A DNA stretch of 64,000 nt, from assembly GCF_029193575.1 (NCBI RefSeq), contig NZ_JARGCS010000012.1, positions 248,001-312,000 on the forward strand, given 5' to 3'. A model generated the notes under the pieces. That model had not been told where the DNA came from and did no database searches. It saw only the letters and a list, made by a program, of their open reading frames with translations. The stretch is from Pseudomonas entomophila (GTDB lineage Bacteria; Pseudomonadota; Gammaproteobacteria; Pseudomonadales; Pseudomonadaceae). Made by a program: the position numbers and the translations under genes. Positions 1 to 11,188 of the stretch are shown here, in pieces (the first letter of the stretch is position 1; each line of letters begins with the position of its first letter).

Positions 1-1949
<1,949 letters not shown>

Positions 1950-1990
1950 CTGTTCGCTCTTATTATTAAAATTCGCAACTGGAGTGCCCA

Positions 1991-2326
1991 ATGAGCTTTC
2001 TGATTCCCGCCGCCTACGCGGACGCTGCAGCCCCAGCCGCCGGCCCCGCCGGTACTGGCTTCGAGTGGATCTTCCTGGTCGGTTTCCTGGTCATCTTCTA
2101 CCTGATGATCTGGCGCCCGCAGGCCAAGCGCGCGAAAGAGCAGAAGAACCTGCTGAGCAACTTGCAGAAAGGTGACGAAGTTGTCACCAATGGCGGCATC
2201 GCCGGCAAGATCGTCAAGGTTTCCGATGATTTCGTGGTCCTGGAAGTGTCCGACACCGTCGAGCTGAAGTTCCAGAAGGGCGCCATCGCGGCGACCCTGC
2301 CAAAAGGTACGCTCAAGGCTATCTGA
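1991..2326 (+). CDS. yajC: Sec translocon accessory protein YajC
   Basis: YajC is a small inner-membrane partner of SecD and SecF in the holo-translocon. The 111-residue product has an Ala/Pro-rich N-terminus, one membrane segment at about residues 24-43 (WIFLVGFLVIFYLMIW) and the family signature RPQAKRAKE just after it. A conserved cytoplasmic domain follows with GDEVVTNGGIAGKI. It sits directly upstream of secD and secF and 41 bases after tgt, the classical queA-tgt-yajC-secDF order. The start is preceded by CTGGAG. Confidence 0.96.
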   Translation: MSFLIPAAYADAAAPAAGPAGTGFEWIFLVGFLVIFYLMIWRPQAKRAKEQKNLLSNLQKGDEVVTNGGIAGKIVKVSDDFVVLEVSDTVELKFQKGAIAATLPKGTLKAI

Positions 2327-2349
2327 GTTACCGGTTTTCTTTTCCAGTC

Positions 2350-2368
2350 GGGGCGCGCAACGCGCCCC
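2350..2368. other. hairpin between yajC and secD
   Basis: GGGGCGCG-CAA-CGCGCCCC is a perfect 8-bp GC stem with a 3-base loop. No U-tract follows, so it is more likely an mRNA processing or stability element than a full terminator. It lies 21 bases before the secD ATG. Confidence 0.6.
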
Positions 2369-2389
2369 GCGTCTTGAACGGGCGGCGTG

Positions 2390-4252
2390 ATGCTGAACAA
2401 ATACCCTCTGTGGAAATACCTGCTGATCGTGGTGGTACTGGCGGTCGGCTTTATTTATTCCGCTCCCAACCTCTACCCGGATGACCCGGCGGTGCAGATC
2501 AGCGGTGCCAGCTCGGCGCTGCACGTGAGCCAGGCCGACCTGGACCGCGCCAGCAAGGCGCTGGCCGATGCCGGTATCACCGTCAAGGGCGGCAGCCTGG
2601 GCGAGAAGGGCAGCGCGCTGCTGCGCCTGACCCGCCAGGAAGACCAGCTTCCGGCCAAGGATGTGGTGCGCAAGACCCTGGGCGATGACTACGTCGTGGC
2701 CCTGAACCTGGCACAGACCACCCCGCAGTGGCTGCGCAACCTCGGCGCCAGCCCGATGAAGCTGGGCCTGGACCTCTCCGGTGGTGTGCACTTCCTGCTG
2801 GAAGTGGACATGGAAAAGGCCATGAGCGCCCGCCTGAAGGTCTACGACGGTGAAGTGAAGAGCCTGCTGCGCAAAGAGCGCGTGCGCTACCGTACCCTGC
2901 CGCAACAGGACGGCGCGATTCTGCTCGGCTTTGCCGACGACGCTACCCGCGAACAGGCCCGCAGCCTGATCCGCAAGAATTTCAATGACTTCGAACTGAC
3001 CACCACCGAGCGCAACGAGCTCGCCGTGCTGCGTCTGGCGTTGACCCCGGCGAAAGTCGCCGAGATCCGCGAATACTCGATCAAGCAGAACCTCACCACC
3101 GTGCGCAACCGGGTCAACGAGCTGGGCGTGGCCGAGCCGCTGGTTCAGCGCCAGGGCGCCAACCGCATCGTGGTCGAGCTGCCAGGCGTGCAGGACACCG
3201 CCGAGGCCAAGCGTATCCTCGGCAAGACCGCCAACCTGGAGTTCCGCTTCGGTGCCGAGCCGGGCGCGTCCAAGGCCACCACCGAGGTGTTCGAGTTCCG
3301 CGAAGGCGGCCGTTCGGCGCCGGTCGAGCGTGGCCTGATCATCACCGGTGACCAGGTCACCGATGCCCAGGCCAGCTTCGACGAGCACGGTCGCCCGCAG
3401 GTGAACATCCGTCTCGACGGCCATGGCGGCGAGCTGATGAGCCGCGCCACCCGTAGCAACGTCGGCCGCAGCATGGCGGTGATCTTCATCGAGCAGAAGC
3501 CGGTCACCCGCTACGTCAAGCAGACCGTCGACGGCGTCGAGAAGGAAGTGGCGGTACAGAGCTTCCAGGAAGAGAAGAAGATCATCAGCCTGGCGACCAT
3601 CCAGTCGCCGCTGGGCAGCCAGTTCCGCATCACCGGCCTGAACGGCCAGGGCGAATCGTCCGAGCTGGCCCTGCTGCTGCGTGCCGGTGGTCTGGCCGCG
3701 CCGATGTACTTCGCCGAAGAACGCACCATCGGCCCGAGCCTGGGCGCCGACAACATCACCAAGGGTATCGATGCGTCGCTGTGGGGCATGCTGTTCGTCT
3801 CGCTGTTCATCATCGCCATCTACCGTGGCTTCGGCGTCATCGCCACCGTGGCCCTGGCGGGCAACATGGTCCTGCTGCTGGCGCTGATGTCGCTGCTGGG
3901 CGCGACCCTGACCCTGCCGGGTATCGCCGGTATCGTGCTGACCATGGGTATGGCGGTCGACGCCAACGTGCTGATCTTCTCGCGTATCCGCGAGGAGCTC
4001 AAAGCCGGCATGTCGGTGCAGCGCGCCATCCACGAAGGCTTCAACCGCGCCTACACCGCGATCATCGACGCCAACCTGACCAGCCTGCTGGTCGGCGGCA
4101 TCCTGTTCGCCATGGGTACCGGCCCGGTCAAGGGCTTCGCGGTGACCATGTCCCTCGGGATTTTCACCTCGATGTTCACCGCCGTCATGGTGACCCGCGC
4201 AATGGTCAACCTGACCTGCGGCGGGCGTGACATCAAGAAGCTGTGGGTTTGA
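2390..4252 (+). CDS. secD: protein translocase subunit SecD
   Basis: SecD uses the proton gradient with SecF to pull preproteins through SecYEG on the periplasmic side. The 620-residue product has a first membrane segment at about 8-26, a long periplasmic P1 domain, and the family motif LGLDLSGGVHFLLEVDM near residue 125. A C-terminal bundle of five membrane segments follows, with GMAVDANVLIFSRIREE and ANLTSLLVGGILF. I chose ATG 2390 (MLNKYPLWK) over the GTG three bases earlier. SecF starts 10 bases after the stop. Confidence 0.97.
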   Translation: MLNKYPLWKYLLIVVVLAVGFIYSAPNLYPDDPAVQISGASSALHVSQADLDRASKALADAGITVKGGSLGEKGSALLRLTRQEDQLPAKDVVRKTLGDDYVVALNLAQTTPQWLRNLGASPMKLGLDLSGGVHFLLEVDMEKAMSARLKVYDGEVKSLLRKERVRYRTLPQQDGAILLGFADDATREQARSLIRKNFNDFELTTTERNELAVLRLALTPAKVAEIREYSIKQNLTTVRNRVNELGVAEPLVQRQGANRIVVELPGVQDTAEAKRILGKTANLEFRFGAEPGASKATTEVFEFREGGRSAPVERGLIITGDQVTDAQASFDEHGRPQVNIRLDGHGGELMSRATRSNVGRSMAVIFIEQKPVTRYVKQTVDGVEKEVAVQSFQEEKKIISLATIQSPLGSQFRITGLNGQGESSELALLLRAGGLAAPMYFAEERTIGPSLGADNITKGIDASLWGMLFVSLFIIAIYRGFGVIATVALAGNMVLLLALMSLLGATLTLPGIAGIVLTMGMAVDANVLIFSRIREELKAGMSVQRAIHEGFNRAYTAIIDANLTSLLVGGILFAMGTGPVKGFAVTMSLGIFTSMFTAVMVTRAMVNLTCGGRDIKKLWV

Positions 4253-4262
4253 GGGAGCTGCG

Positions 4263-5171
4263 ATGAAAACCATCAATTTCATGGGCGTGCGCAATGTCGC
4301 GTTCGCCATTACCGTGCTCCTCACCGTGCTGGCGCTGTTCAGCTGGTGGCAGAAGGGCCTGAACTTCGGCCTGGACTTCACCGGCGGTACGCTGATCGAG
4401 CTGACCTACGAGCGCCCGGCCGACCTGCAGACGGTGCGTAGCGAGCTGGTCAAGTCCGGCTTCCATGAGGCCGTGGTGCAGAGCTTCGGCGCGACCACCG
4501 ACCTGCTGGTGCGCATGCCGGGCGACGACCCGCAGCTGGGCAACAAGGTGGCGGCAGCGCTGCAGACGGTCGGCGGCGACAACCCGGCGACCATCAAGCG
4601 TGTCGAGTTCGTCGGCCCGCAGGTGGGTGAAGAACTGCGCGACCAGGGCGGCCTGGGCATGCTGCTGGCACTCGGCGGCATCCTGATCTACCTGGCCTTC
4701 CGCTTCCAGTGGAAGTTCGCGGTCGGCGCGATCATCTCGCTGATCCACGACGTGGTGGTGACCCTGGGTATCCTGTCGTTCTTCCAGATCACCTTCGACC
4801 TGACGGTGCTGGCGGCGGTGCTGGCGATCATCGGCTACTCGCTGAACGACACCATCGTCGTGTTCGACCGGGTGCGTGAGAACTTCCGGGTGATGCGCAA
4901 GGCCTCGCTGATCGACAACATCAACATCTCGACCACCCAGACTCTGCTGCGCACCATCGCCACCTCGGTGTCGACCCTGCTGGCGATCGCCGCGCTGCTG
5001 TTCTTCGGTGGCGATAACCTGTTCGGCTTCTCCCTGGCGCTGTTCATCGGTGTCATGGCCGGTACCTACTCGTCGATCTACATCGCCAACGTGGTGCTGA
5101 TCTGGCTGAACCTGAGCAGTGAAGACCTGATTCCGCCGGTCAAGGCCGAGGGTGTGGACGACCGTCCGTAA
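4263..5171 (+). CDS. secF: protein translocase subunit SecF
   Basis: SecF is the partner of SecD in the proton-driven late step of protein export. The 302-residue product has an N-terminal membrane segment, the FGLDFTGGTLIEL motif near residues 36-48, a short periplasmic loop, and five C-terminal membrane segments with SLNDTIVVFDRVREN. The ATG at 4263 (MKTINFMGVRN) follows GAGGGAGCTGCG. An in-frame start further upstream would overlap secD and is not favoured. A strong terminator follows the stop. Confidence 0.97.
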   Translation: MKTINFMGVRNVAFAITVLLTVLALFSWWQKGLNFGLDFTGGTLIELTYERPADLQTVRSELVKSGFHEAVVQSFGATTDLLVRMPGDDPQLGNKVAAALQTVGGDNPATIKRVEFVGPQVGEELRDQGGLGMLLALGGILIYLAFRFQWKFAVGAIISLIHDVVVTLGILSFFQITFDLTVLAAVLAIIGYSLNDTIVVFDRVRENFRVMRKASLIDNINISTTQTLLRTIATSVSTLLAIAALLFFGGDNLFGFSLALFIGVMAGTYSSIYIANVVLIWLNLSSEDLIPPVKAEGVDDRP

Positions 5172-5203
5172 GGTTTTTTCCTACGCCATTTGGCGTAAAG
5201 AGA

Positions 5204-5235
5204 GGCGCGAGTGTTGAACTCGCGCCTTTTTTTTT
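5204..5235 (+). terminator. rho-independent terminator of the tgt-yajC-secDF operon
   Basis: GGCGCGAGT, loop GTTGA, ACTCGCGCC, then nine T. A smaller hairpin (TACGCC-ATTT-GGCGTA, 5182-5197) precedes it. Confidence 0.93.
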
Positions 5236-5291
5236 GCTCCAAGGCTGGGAGAAGGCGGGCGATGCCCCGCAGGTACGATCAGGAGGTTCAC

Positions 5292-5840
5292 GTGAACAAA
5301 TCAATGCTGGTGGGTGCGGTGCTGGGGGCTGTCGGTGTAACCGCCGGAGGTGCTGTGGCGACCTACAGCTTGGTGAACAAAGGGCCTGAATATGCCCAGG
5401 TGACCGACGTGCAGCCGATCAAACAGCAAGTGAAGACGCCGCGCGAGGTCTGCAAGGACGTGACCGTCACGCGCCAGGCGCCGGTCAAGGACCAGCACCA
5501 GATCGCCGGCACCGTGGTCGGCGCCTTGGCGGGTGGCCTGCTGGGCAACCAGGTCGGCGGCGGCACGGGCAAGAAGATCGCCACCGTGGCCGGTGCGGTG
5601 GGTGGCGGTTACGCGGGCAACAAGGCCCAGGAGTACATGCAGGAGCGTGACACCTACACCACCACCCAGACCCGTTGTAATACCGTGAACGACCTGAGCG
5701 AGAAGGTGGTGGGCTACAACGTGACCTATTCCATCGGTGACCAGGTGGGCAAGGTGAAGATGGACCATGAGCCGGGCTCGAGCATTCCGCTGGACAAGAA
5801 CGGCAAGCTGATCCTCAGCCAGAACCAGCCCGGCCAATAA
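5292..5840 (+). CDS. glycine-zipper 2TM-domain envelope protein
   Basis: The 182-residue product begins with a hydrophobic N-terminus (MLVGAVLGAVGVTAGGAVATY) that is a signal or anchor segment. A Cys-containing stretch follows (EVCKDVTVTRQ), then a Gly-rich zipper at about residues 77-112 (VVGALAGGLLGNQVGGG, then a second AGAVGGGYAGN). This is the pattern of the SlyB/PcpY/Rickettsia 17-kDa antigen glycine-zipper family, whose members associate with membranes. The C-terminal part (VGYNVTYSIGDQVGKVKMDH) matches the conserved tail of these proteins. The GTG start at 5292 has a consensus AGGAGG five bases upstream. The exact role is unknown. It is isolated by terminators on both sides. Confidence 0.85.
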   Translation: MNKSMLVGAVLGAVGVTAGGAVATYSLVNKGPEYAQVTDVQPIKQQVKTPREVCKDVTVTRQAPVKDQHQIAGTVVGALAGGLLGNQVGGGTGKKIATVAGAVGGGYAGNKAQEYMQERDTYTTTQTRCNTVNDLSEKVVGYNVTYSIGDQVGKVKMDHEPGSSIPLDKNGKLILSQNQPGQ

Positions 5841-5892
5841 GCAAACGGCTCGCCCGCTCCTACAGGGGGCGGGCGATGTTTTCGGCAGGCAC

Positions 5893-5920
5893 AAAAAAAG
5901 CACCCCGCGGGGTGCTTTTT
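5893..5920. terminator. bidirectional terminator between the glycine-zipper gene and suhB
   Basis: A run of seven A, the palindrome GCACCCCGCGGGGTGC, then five T. It serves the plus-strand gene on the left and minus-strand suhB on the right. A GC-rich inverted segment at 5848-5873 resembles a decayed REP. Confidence 0.92.
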
Positions 5921-5938
5921 CGTTCAGGCGATCTGCCC

Positions 5939-6757
5939 TCAGCGCTTCATGTATTCCGGCAGGTGCGGCTGGATCGCCGTCAGCACCGCCTTGAAGCACT
6001 TGATGTTGCCCGCCACGATGTGGCCCTTGTCGAGGAACTCGTGGCCCCCGTTGAAATCGCTGACCAGGCCACCGGCTTCCTGGATCAGCAGCACGCCTGC
6101 GGCCATGTCCCACTCCGACAGGCCCGACTCCCAGAAGGCGTCGTAACGGCCGGCGGCCACGTAGGCCAGGTCCAGCGCGGCGGAACCAGCGCGGCGGATG
6201 CCAGCGGTCTGGCCGGTCAAGGCGCGGAACATGCCCAGGTAGTTGTCCAGGTCGGCCATCTGGTTGTCGCGGAACGGGAAGCCGGTGCCCAGCAGGGCGC
6301 CTTCCAGGCTGCTGCGCGAGCTGACGCGCAGGCGGCGGCCGTTGAGCTGCGCGCCACGGCCACGGCTGGCGGTGAATTCTTCCTGGCGCACCGGGTCGAC
6401 GATCACGGCGTGCTCGAGGCGGCCACGGTATTTACAGGCGATGCTGACAGCGAAGTGAGGAACGCCACGCAGGAAGTTGGTGGTGCCATCCAGTGGGTCG
6501 ATGATCCACAGGTAGTCTTTGCCTTCTTCACCGGTACCGGCGTGCAGGCCGGTCTCTTCACCCTGGATGGAGTGGTTCGGGTAGGCCTTGCGCAGGGCGT
6601 TGACGATGGTCTGCTCGGCGGCGCGATCGACCTCGGAGACGTAGTCCTTGGCCTCTTTCTCGTCGACCTTGATGCTGTCCAGGCGTTCGATGGAGCGGAA
6701 AATCAGTTCACTGGCGCTGCGAGCGGCGCGCAGGGCGATATTCAGCATAGGCTGCAT
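5939..6757 (-). CDS. suhB: inositol-1-monophosphatase / SuhB
   Basis: SuhB is a Mg-dependent phosphatase of the inositol monophosphatase family. In enterics it also joins rRNA antitermination complexes, and in P. aeruginosa it affects virulence gene expression (family knowledge). The 272-residue product carries the metal-binding GEETG, DPLDGTTNF and SGLSEWDMAAG motifs in the expected order. The start MQPMLNIALRAAR matches the usual family N-terminus, and a longer in-frame start at 6796 is rejected. It is divergent from trmJ with a 151-base shared upstream region. Confidence 0.96.
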   Translation of the reverse strand: MQPMLNIALRAARSASELIFRSIERLDSIKVDEKEAKDYVSEVDRAAEQTIVNALRKAYPNHSIQGEETGLHAGTGEEGKDYLWIIDPLDGTTNFLRGVPHFAVSIACKYRGRLEHAVIVDPVRQEEFTASRGRGAQLNGRRLRVSSRSSLEGALLGTGFPFRDNQMADLDNYLGMFRALTGQTAGIRRAGSAALDLAYVAAGRYDAFWESGLSEWDMAAGVLLIQEAGGLVSDFNGGHEFLDKGHIVAGNIKCFKAVLTAIQPHLPEYMKR

Positions 6758-6908
6758 GGGCGTTTCACCTGGGGATGTTAAAGAAGAAAGCCGCATAGTC
6801 TATCAGAAAACTGTTCCGGCAGAAGGGCGACATTCGCTTTCATGGCGTAACGTCCGTCGCTTAGGTAAGATCATCGCCCCCTTTATCCGCATCTGTGAGC
6901 GCACCACC

Positions 6909-7679
6909 TTGCTGCAGAATATTCGTGTTGTTCTGGTCAATACCAGCCACCCCGGCAACATCGGCGGCGCTGCGCGTGCCATGAAAAACATGGGCTTGTC
7001 GCGCCTGGTGCTGGTTCAACCACTGGATTTCCCCGCGGTCGACGCCACCGCGCGCGCGTCCGGCGCCGATGACGTGCTGGAAAACGCCCAGGTGGTCGAT
7101 AGCCTCGAAGAGGCGCTGGTTGGCTGCAGCCTGGCCATTGGCACCAGCGCCCGTGAGCGCAGCATCCCGTGGCCGCTGCTCGACCCCCGTGAATGCGGGG
7201 CCAAGACGGTCGAGCAGGCCAGCACCGGCGAGGAAATCGCCCTGGTCTTCGGTCGCGAACACGCCGGCCTGACCAACGAAGAACTGCAGCGATGTCACTT
7301 CCACGTGCACATTCCCTCGAACCCCGACTTCAGCTCGCTGAACCTCGCGGCCGCCGTTCAGGTGCTCGCCTACGAGGTGCGCATGGCCTGGCTGGCCGCC
7401 GCAGGCTCGCCGTCGAAAGTCGAGAAGTTCGAAGCCAACTCGCTGCGTGCCGGCGAACTGGCGACCATGGACGAAATGGAGCTGTTCTACGACCACCTGG
7501 AGAAAACCCTGGTGGACATCGGCTTCCTCGACCCCGAGAAGCCCAAGCACCTGATGCCGCGCTTGCGCCGGCTGTATGGGCGCAGCTCGGTCAATCGTTC
7601 GGAAATGAGCATTTTGCGCGGCATCCTCACCGAGACCCAGAAGGTCGCAAGGGGCGAGCCGCATAAGCGGAAGGACTGA
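6909..7679 (+). CDS. trmJ: tRNA (cytidine/uridine-32-2'-O-)-methyltransferase TrmJ
   Basis: TrmJ is a SPOUT-class methyltransferase that 2'-O-methylates residue 32 of several tRNAs. The frame is open far upstream, but family homology begins at LQNIRVVLVNTSHPGN, which places the start at TTG 6909 (256 residues). Seen are the N-terminal NTSHPGNIGGAARAM motif, the SAM-binding knot region LVFGREHAGLTNEEL at about residues 112-126 and IPSNPDFSSLNLAAAVQ. cysE starts three bases after the stop, so the two are likely co-transcribed. Confidence 0.93.
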   Translation: MLQNIRVVLVNTSHPGNIGGAARAMKNMGLSRLVLVQPLDFPAVDATARASGADDVLENAQVVDSLEEALVGCSLAIGTSARERSIPWPLLDPRECGAKTVEQASTGEEIALVFGREHAGLTNEELQRCHFHVHIPSNPDFSSLNLAAAVQVLAYEVRMAWLAAAGSPSKVEKFEANSLRAGELATMDEMELFYDHLEKTLVDIGFLDPEKPKHLMPRLRRLYGRSSVNRSEMSILRGILTETQKVARGEPHKRKD

Positions 7680-7682
7680 CAG

Positions 7683-8471
7683 ATGTTCGAACGTCTGCGT
7701 GAAGATATCCAGAGCGTATTCCACCGTGACCCGGCGGCGCGCAACGCCTTCGAGGTATTGACCTGCTACCCCGGCATGCACGCCATCTGGCTGCACCGCC
7801 TGGGGCATGCCCTGTGGGTGCGTGACTTCAAGTGGCTGGCGCGCCTGGTGTCGAACTTTGGCCGCTGGCTGACTGGCATCGAGATCCACCCCGGCGCCAC
7901 CATCGGCCGGCGCTTCTTCATCGACCACGGCATGGGCATCGTCATCGGCGAGACCGCCGAGATCGGCGACGACGTCACCCTCTACCAGGGCGTGACCCTC
8001 GGCGGCACCAGCTGGAACAAGGGCAAGCGCCACCCGACCCTGGAGAACGGCGTGGTGGTCGGCGCCGGGGCCAAGGTGCTGGGGCCGTTCACCGTCGGCG
8101 CCGGGGCCAAGATCGGCTCCAACGCGGTGGTCACCAAGGCGGTGCCGGCTGGCGCCACCGCGGTGGGCATCCCGGGGCGAATCATCGTCAAGACCGAGGC
8201 GGATGATGCCGTCGAGGCCAAGCGCAAGGCCATGGCCGAGAAGATCGGCTTCGACGCCTACGGCGTCAGTGGCGACATGCCCGACCCGGTGGCCCGCGCC
8301 ATCGGCCAGATGCTCGACCACCTGCAGGCGGTCGACGAGCGCCTCGAAGGCATGTGCGGCGCGCTGACCAAGCTCGGCAGCGACTACTGCGCCAAGGAAC
8401 TGCCGGCCTTGCCGGAGGACGATTTCGCCGAAACCACGCCGCTGGCCCAGGGCGACACTCAGCCGCATTGA
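7683..8471 (+). CDS. cysE: serine O-acetyltransferase
   Basis: CysE makes O-acetylserine from serine and acetyl-CoA, the carbon skeleton for cysteine, which in turn is the sulfur source for IscS next door. The 262-residue product has a short helical N-terminus (about 65 residues) and then a left-handed beta-helix of hexapeptide repeats ([23 protein letters not shown] and on to residue 170). Catalytic residues D81-H82 and the RHP His at 117 are present. The N-terminal domain is shorter than in the enteric enzyme, and a 90-residue tail follows the beta-helix. This is the type often found directly before iscR in Pseudomonas and Azotobacter. Confidence 0.93.
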   Translation: MFERLREDIQSVFHRDPAARNAFEVLTCYPGMHAIWLHRLGHALWVRDFKWLARLVSNFGRWLTGIEIHPGATIGRRFFIDHGMGIVIGETAEIGDDVTLYQGVTLGGTSWNKGKRHPTLENGVVVGAGAKVLGPFTVGAGAKIGSNAVVTKAVPAGATAVGIPGRIIVKTEADDAVEAKRKAMAEKIGFDAYGVSGDMPDPVARAIGQMLDHLQAVDERLEGMCGALTKLGSDYCAKELPALPEDDFAETTPLAQGDTQPH

Positions 8472-8567
8472 TTCCGCCAGCTGACACATGGGGCGTGTGC
8501 TCGCGCCCCTGGTCTGCTATCATCGCGCCGCCTTCCCGCTGCAATCCCGACTAAAGCACTAGGTCTT

Positions 8568-8600
8568 ATAGTTGACTTAAATGCTCGGGAATCGCATACT
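8568..8600 (+). promoter_or_regulatory. iscR promoter with IscR type-1 box
   Basis: Bases 8568-8592 (ATAGTTGACT, five bases, GCTCGGGAAT) fit the type-1 IscR operator that binds [2Fe-2S]-IscR. It overlaps a -35 TTGACT (8572-8577) with a -10 CATACT (8595-8600) at 17-base spacing. A second, weaker match lies at 8546-8570 (CCGACTAAAGCACTAGGTC). This arrangement implies autorepression of the isc operon when clusters are plentiful. Confidence 0.8.
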
Positions 8601-8637
8601 CGCACACATCCTGTAACTCCCGTGGTACCCATTAGCC

Positions 8638-9129
8638 ATGCGACTGACTACCAAAGGCCGATACGCCGTGACCGCCATGCTCGACCTGGCGTTGCACGCG
8701 CAGCATGGGCCGGTGTCTTTGGCCGACATTTCCGAGCGCCAGGGCATTTCCCTCTCTTATCTGGAGCAGCTGTTCGCCAAGTTGCGCCGCAGCAGCCTGG
8801 TCTCCAGCGTGCGCGGCCCGGGCGGCGGCTACCAGTTGTCGCGGGGCATGGAAACCATCCAGGTGGCCCAGGTCATCGACGCGGTCAACGAATCGGTCGA
8901 TGCCACCCGTTGCCAGGGCCTCGGGGACTGCCACGCCGGTGATACCTGCCTGACCCACCACCTGTGGTGCGATCTCAGCCAGCAGATCCATGAATTCCTC
9001 AGCGGCATCAGCCTGGCCGACCTCGTCATGCGCCGTGAGGTGCAGGAAGTCGCCCAGCGCCAGGACCTGCGGCGTGTCGCCGGTCGTGTTGCCCAGCTGG
9101 ACAAGATTGAGACGTCCGCCGTCGACTGA
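8638..9129 (+). CDS. iscR: Fe-S cluster assembly transcriptional regulator IscR
   Basis: IscR is an Rrf2-family winged-helix regulator that senses cluster status and represses its own operon in the [2Fe-2S] form. The 163-residue product starts [18 protein letters not shown]. It has the DNA-recognition region [15 protein letters not shown] at 37-51 and the cluster ligands C92, C98, C104 with H107, identical in numbering to the E. coli protein. It is the first gene of the isc operon, behind an operator that fits its own binding site. Confidence 0.98.
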   Translation: MRLTTKGRYAVTAMLDLALHAQHGPVSLADISERQGISLSYLEQLFAKLRRSSLVSSVRGPGGGYQLSRGMETIQVAQVIDAVNESVDATRCQGLGDCHAGDTCLTHHLWCDLSQQIHEFLSGISLADLVMRREVQEVAQRQDLRRVAGRVAQLDKIETSAVD

Positions 9130-9179
9130 ACCCACCCAAGCGACGAGCGAAGACGCCACCGCCTGATAGGAGATACTCA

Positions 9180-10394
9180 ATGAAGTTGCCGATCTACCTC
9201 GATTACTCCGCGACCACTCCGGTCGATCCTCGCGTCGCCCAGAAGATGGCCGACTGCCTGCTGGTCGACGGGAACTTCGGTAACCCGGCGTCGCGCTCCC
9301 ACGTCTTCGGCTGGCGTGCCGAAGAAGCGGTCGAGAACGCCCGCCGCCAGGTCGCCGACCTGGTCAATGCCGACCCGCGCGAGATCGTCTGGACCAGCGG
9401 CGCCACCGAGTCCGACAACCTGGCCATCAAGGGTGTCGCGCACTTCTATCACACCAAGGGCAAGCACATCATCACCTCGAAGATCGAGCACAAGGCGGTG
9501 CTGGACACCACCCGCCAGCTCGAGCGCGAAGGCTTCGAAGTCACCTACATCGAGCCTGGTGAAGATGGCCTGATCACTCCGTCCATGGTCGAGGCGGCCC
9601 TGCGTGACGACACCATCCTGGTGTCGGTGATGCACGTGAACAACGAAATCGGCACCATCAACGACATCGCCGCCATCGGTGAACTGACCCGCTCGCGCGG
9701 CGTGCTGTTCCACGTCGATGCCGCCCAGTCGACCGGCAAGGTCGAGATCGACCTGCAGAAGCTCAAGGTCGACCTGATGTCCTTCTCCGCCCACAAGACC
9801 TATGGCCCGAAAGGCATTGGCGCGCTGTACGTCAGCCGCAAGCCGCGCGTGCGCCTGGAAGCCACCATGCACGGCGGCGGTCACGAGCGCGGCATGCGCT
9901 CCGGCACCCTGGCCACCCACCAGATCGTCGGCATGGGCGAAGCCTTTGCCATCGCCAAGCAGGAAATGGCCAGCGAGAACACCCGCATCAAGGCCCTGAG
10001 CGACCGCTTCTTCAAGCAGGTCTCGGGCCTGGAAGAGCTGTACGTCAACGGCAGCGAGACTGCCCGTGTGCCGCACAACCTGAACCTGAGCTTCAACTAC
10101 GTCGAAGGCGAGTCGCTGCTGATGTCCCTGAAAGACATCGCCGTGTCCTCCGGTTCGGCCTGCACCTCCGCTTCGCTCGAACCGTCCTACGTGCTGCGTG
10201 CCCTGGGCCGCAACGACGAGCTGGCGCACAGCTCCATCCGCTTCACCTTCGGCCGCTTCACCACCGAGGAAGAAGTGGACTACGCCGCGAACAAGGTCGT
10301 CGAAGCCGTGAACAAGCTGCGTGAACTGTCGCCGTTGTGGGATATGTACAAAGACGGCGTCGACATCTCCAAGATCGAGTGGGCCGCCCACTAA
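9180..10394 (+). CDS. iscS: cysteine desulfurase IscS
   Basis: IscS removes sulfur from cysteine and passes it as persulfide to IscU, tRNA thiolation and other acceptors. The 404-residue PLP enzyme has the cofactor lysine K206 in [12 protein letters not shown] and the mobile-loop catalytic C328 in [13 protein letters not shown]. The start is preceded by TAGGAG. The C-terminal tail that docks IscU is present ([15 protein letters not shown]). Second gene of the isc operon, 50 bases after iscR. Confidence 0.98.
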   Translation: MKLPIYLDYSATTPVDPRVAQKMADCLLVDGNFGNPASRSHVFGWRAEEAVENARRQVADLVNADPREIVWTSGATESDNLAIKGVAHFYHTKGKHIITSKIEHKAVLDTTRQLEREGFEVTYIEPGEDGLITPSMVEAALRDDTILVSVMHVNNEIGTINDIAAIGELTRSRGVLFHVDAAQSTGKVEIDLQKLKVDLMSFSAHKTYGPKGIGALYVSRKPRVRLEATMHGGGHERGMRSGTLATHQIVGMGEAFAIAKQEMASENTRIKALSDRFFKQVSGLEELYVNGSETARVPHNLNLSFNYVEGESLLMSLKDIAVSSGSACTSASLEPSYVLRALGRNDELAHSSIRFTFGRFTTEEEVDYAANKVVEAVNKLRELSPLWDMYKDGVDISKIEWAAH

Positions 10395-10440
10395 GCAGTC
10401 GCCAGCAAGAGCGGCTCCCTGATGAGGAAGGAATTGCACC

Positions 10441-10827
10441 ATGGCATACAGTGAAAAGGTCATCGACCACTACGAAAACCCACGTAACGTCGGCAAGATG
10501 GACGCCGAGGACCCGGACGTCGGTACCGGCATGGTCGGCGCGCCGGCCTGCGGCGACGTGATGCGTCTGCAGATCAAGGTCAACGAGCAGGGCATCATCG
10601 AAGACGCCAAGTTCAAGACCTACGGCTGCGGTTCGGCCATCGCCTCCAGCTCCCTCGCCACTGAGTGGATGAAGGGCAAGACCCTGGACGAGGCCGAGAC
10701 CATCAAGAACACCCAGCTGGCCGAAGAACTGGCATTGCCGCCGGTCAAGATCCACTGCTCCGTGCTCGCCGAAGATGCCATCAAGGCAGCCGTGCGTGAC
10801 TACAAGCAGAAGAAAGGCTTGATCTGA
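10441..10827 (+). CDS. iscU: Fe-S cluster assembly scaffold IscU
   Basis: IscU is the scaffold on which [2Fe-2S] clusters are built before chaperone-driven transfer. The 128-residue protein keeps all active residues: C37, C63, H105 and C106, D39, and the HscA-binding LPPVK motif at 99-103. Ribosome site GAGGAAGG lies 8-15 bases upstream. Length is normal. Confidence 0.98.
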   Translation: MAYSEKVIDHYENPRNVGKMDAEDPDVGTGMVGAPACGDVMRLQIKVNEQGIIEDAKFKTYGCGSAIASSSLATEWMKGKTLDEAETIKNTQLAEELALPPVKIHCSVLAEDAIKAAVRDYKQKKGLI

Positions 10828-10856
10828 GACACCTGTCGCTAAGGTAAGGAGTTCCG

Positions 10857-11180
10857 ATGGCTATCAGCATGACAGAAGCCGCCGCCAACCACATTCGCCG
10901 CTCCCTCGACGGGCGCGGCAAGGGTGAGGGCATCCGCCTGGGCGTGCGCACCACCGGCTGCTCGGGCCTGGCCTACGTGCTGGAGTTCGTCGACGAGCTG
11001 GCCGCCGAAGACCAGGTGTTCGAGAACCACGGCGTGAAGGTCATCATCGACCCCAAGAGCCTGGTCTACCTCGACGGCACCGAGCTGGACTTCGTCAAGG
11101 AAGGGTTGAACGAAGGCTTCAAGTTCAACAACCCCAACGTGCGCGGTGAGTGTGGCTGCGGCGAAAGCTTCAATGTCTGA
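10857..11180 (+). CDS. iscA: A-type Fe-S carrier IscA
   Basis: IscA carries iron or clusters to client enzymes, notably for [4Fe-4S] maturation. The 107-residue product has the three invariant cysteines C35, C99 and C101 (the last two in GECGCGES). It is preceded by AAGGAG at a good distance. It lies between iscU and hscB, as in the standard operon. Confidence 0.98.
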   Translation: MAISMTEAAANHIRRSLDGRGKGEGIRLGVRTTGCSGLAYVLEFVDELAAEDQVFENHGVKVIIDPKSLVYLDGTELDFVKEGLNEGFKFNNPNVRGECGCGESFNV

Positions 11181-11188
11181 GGCTTGAT

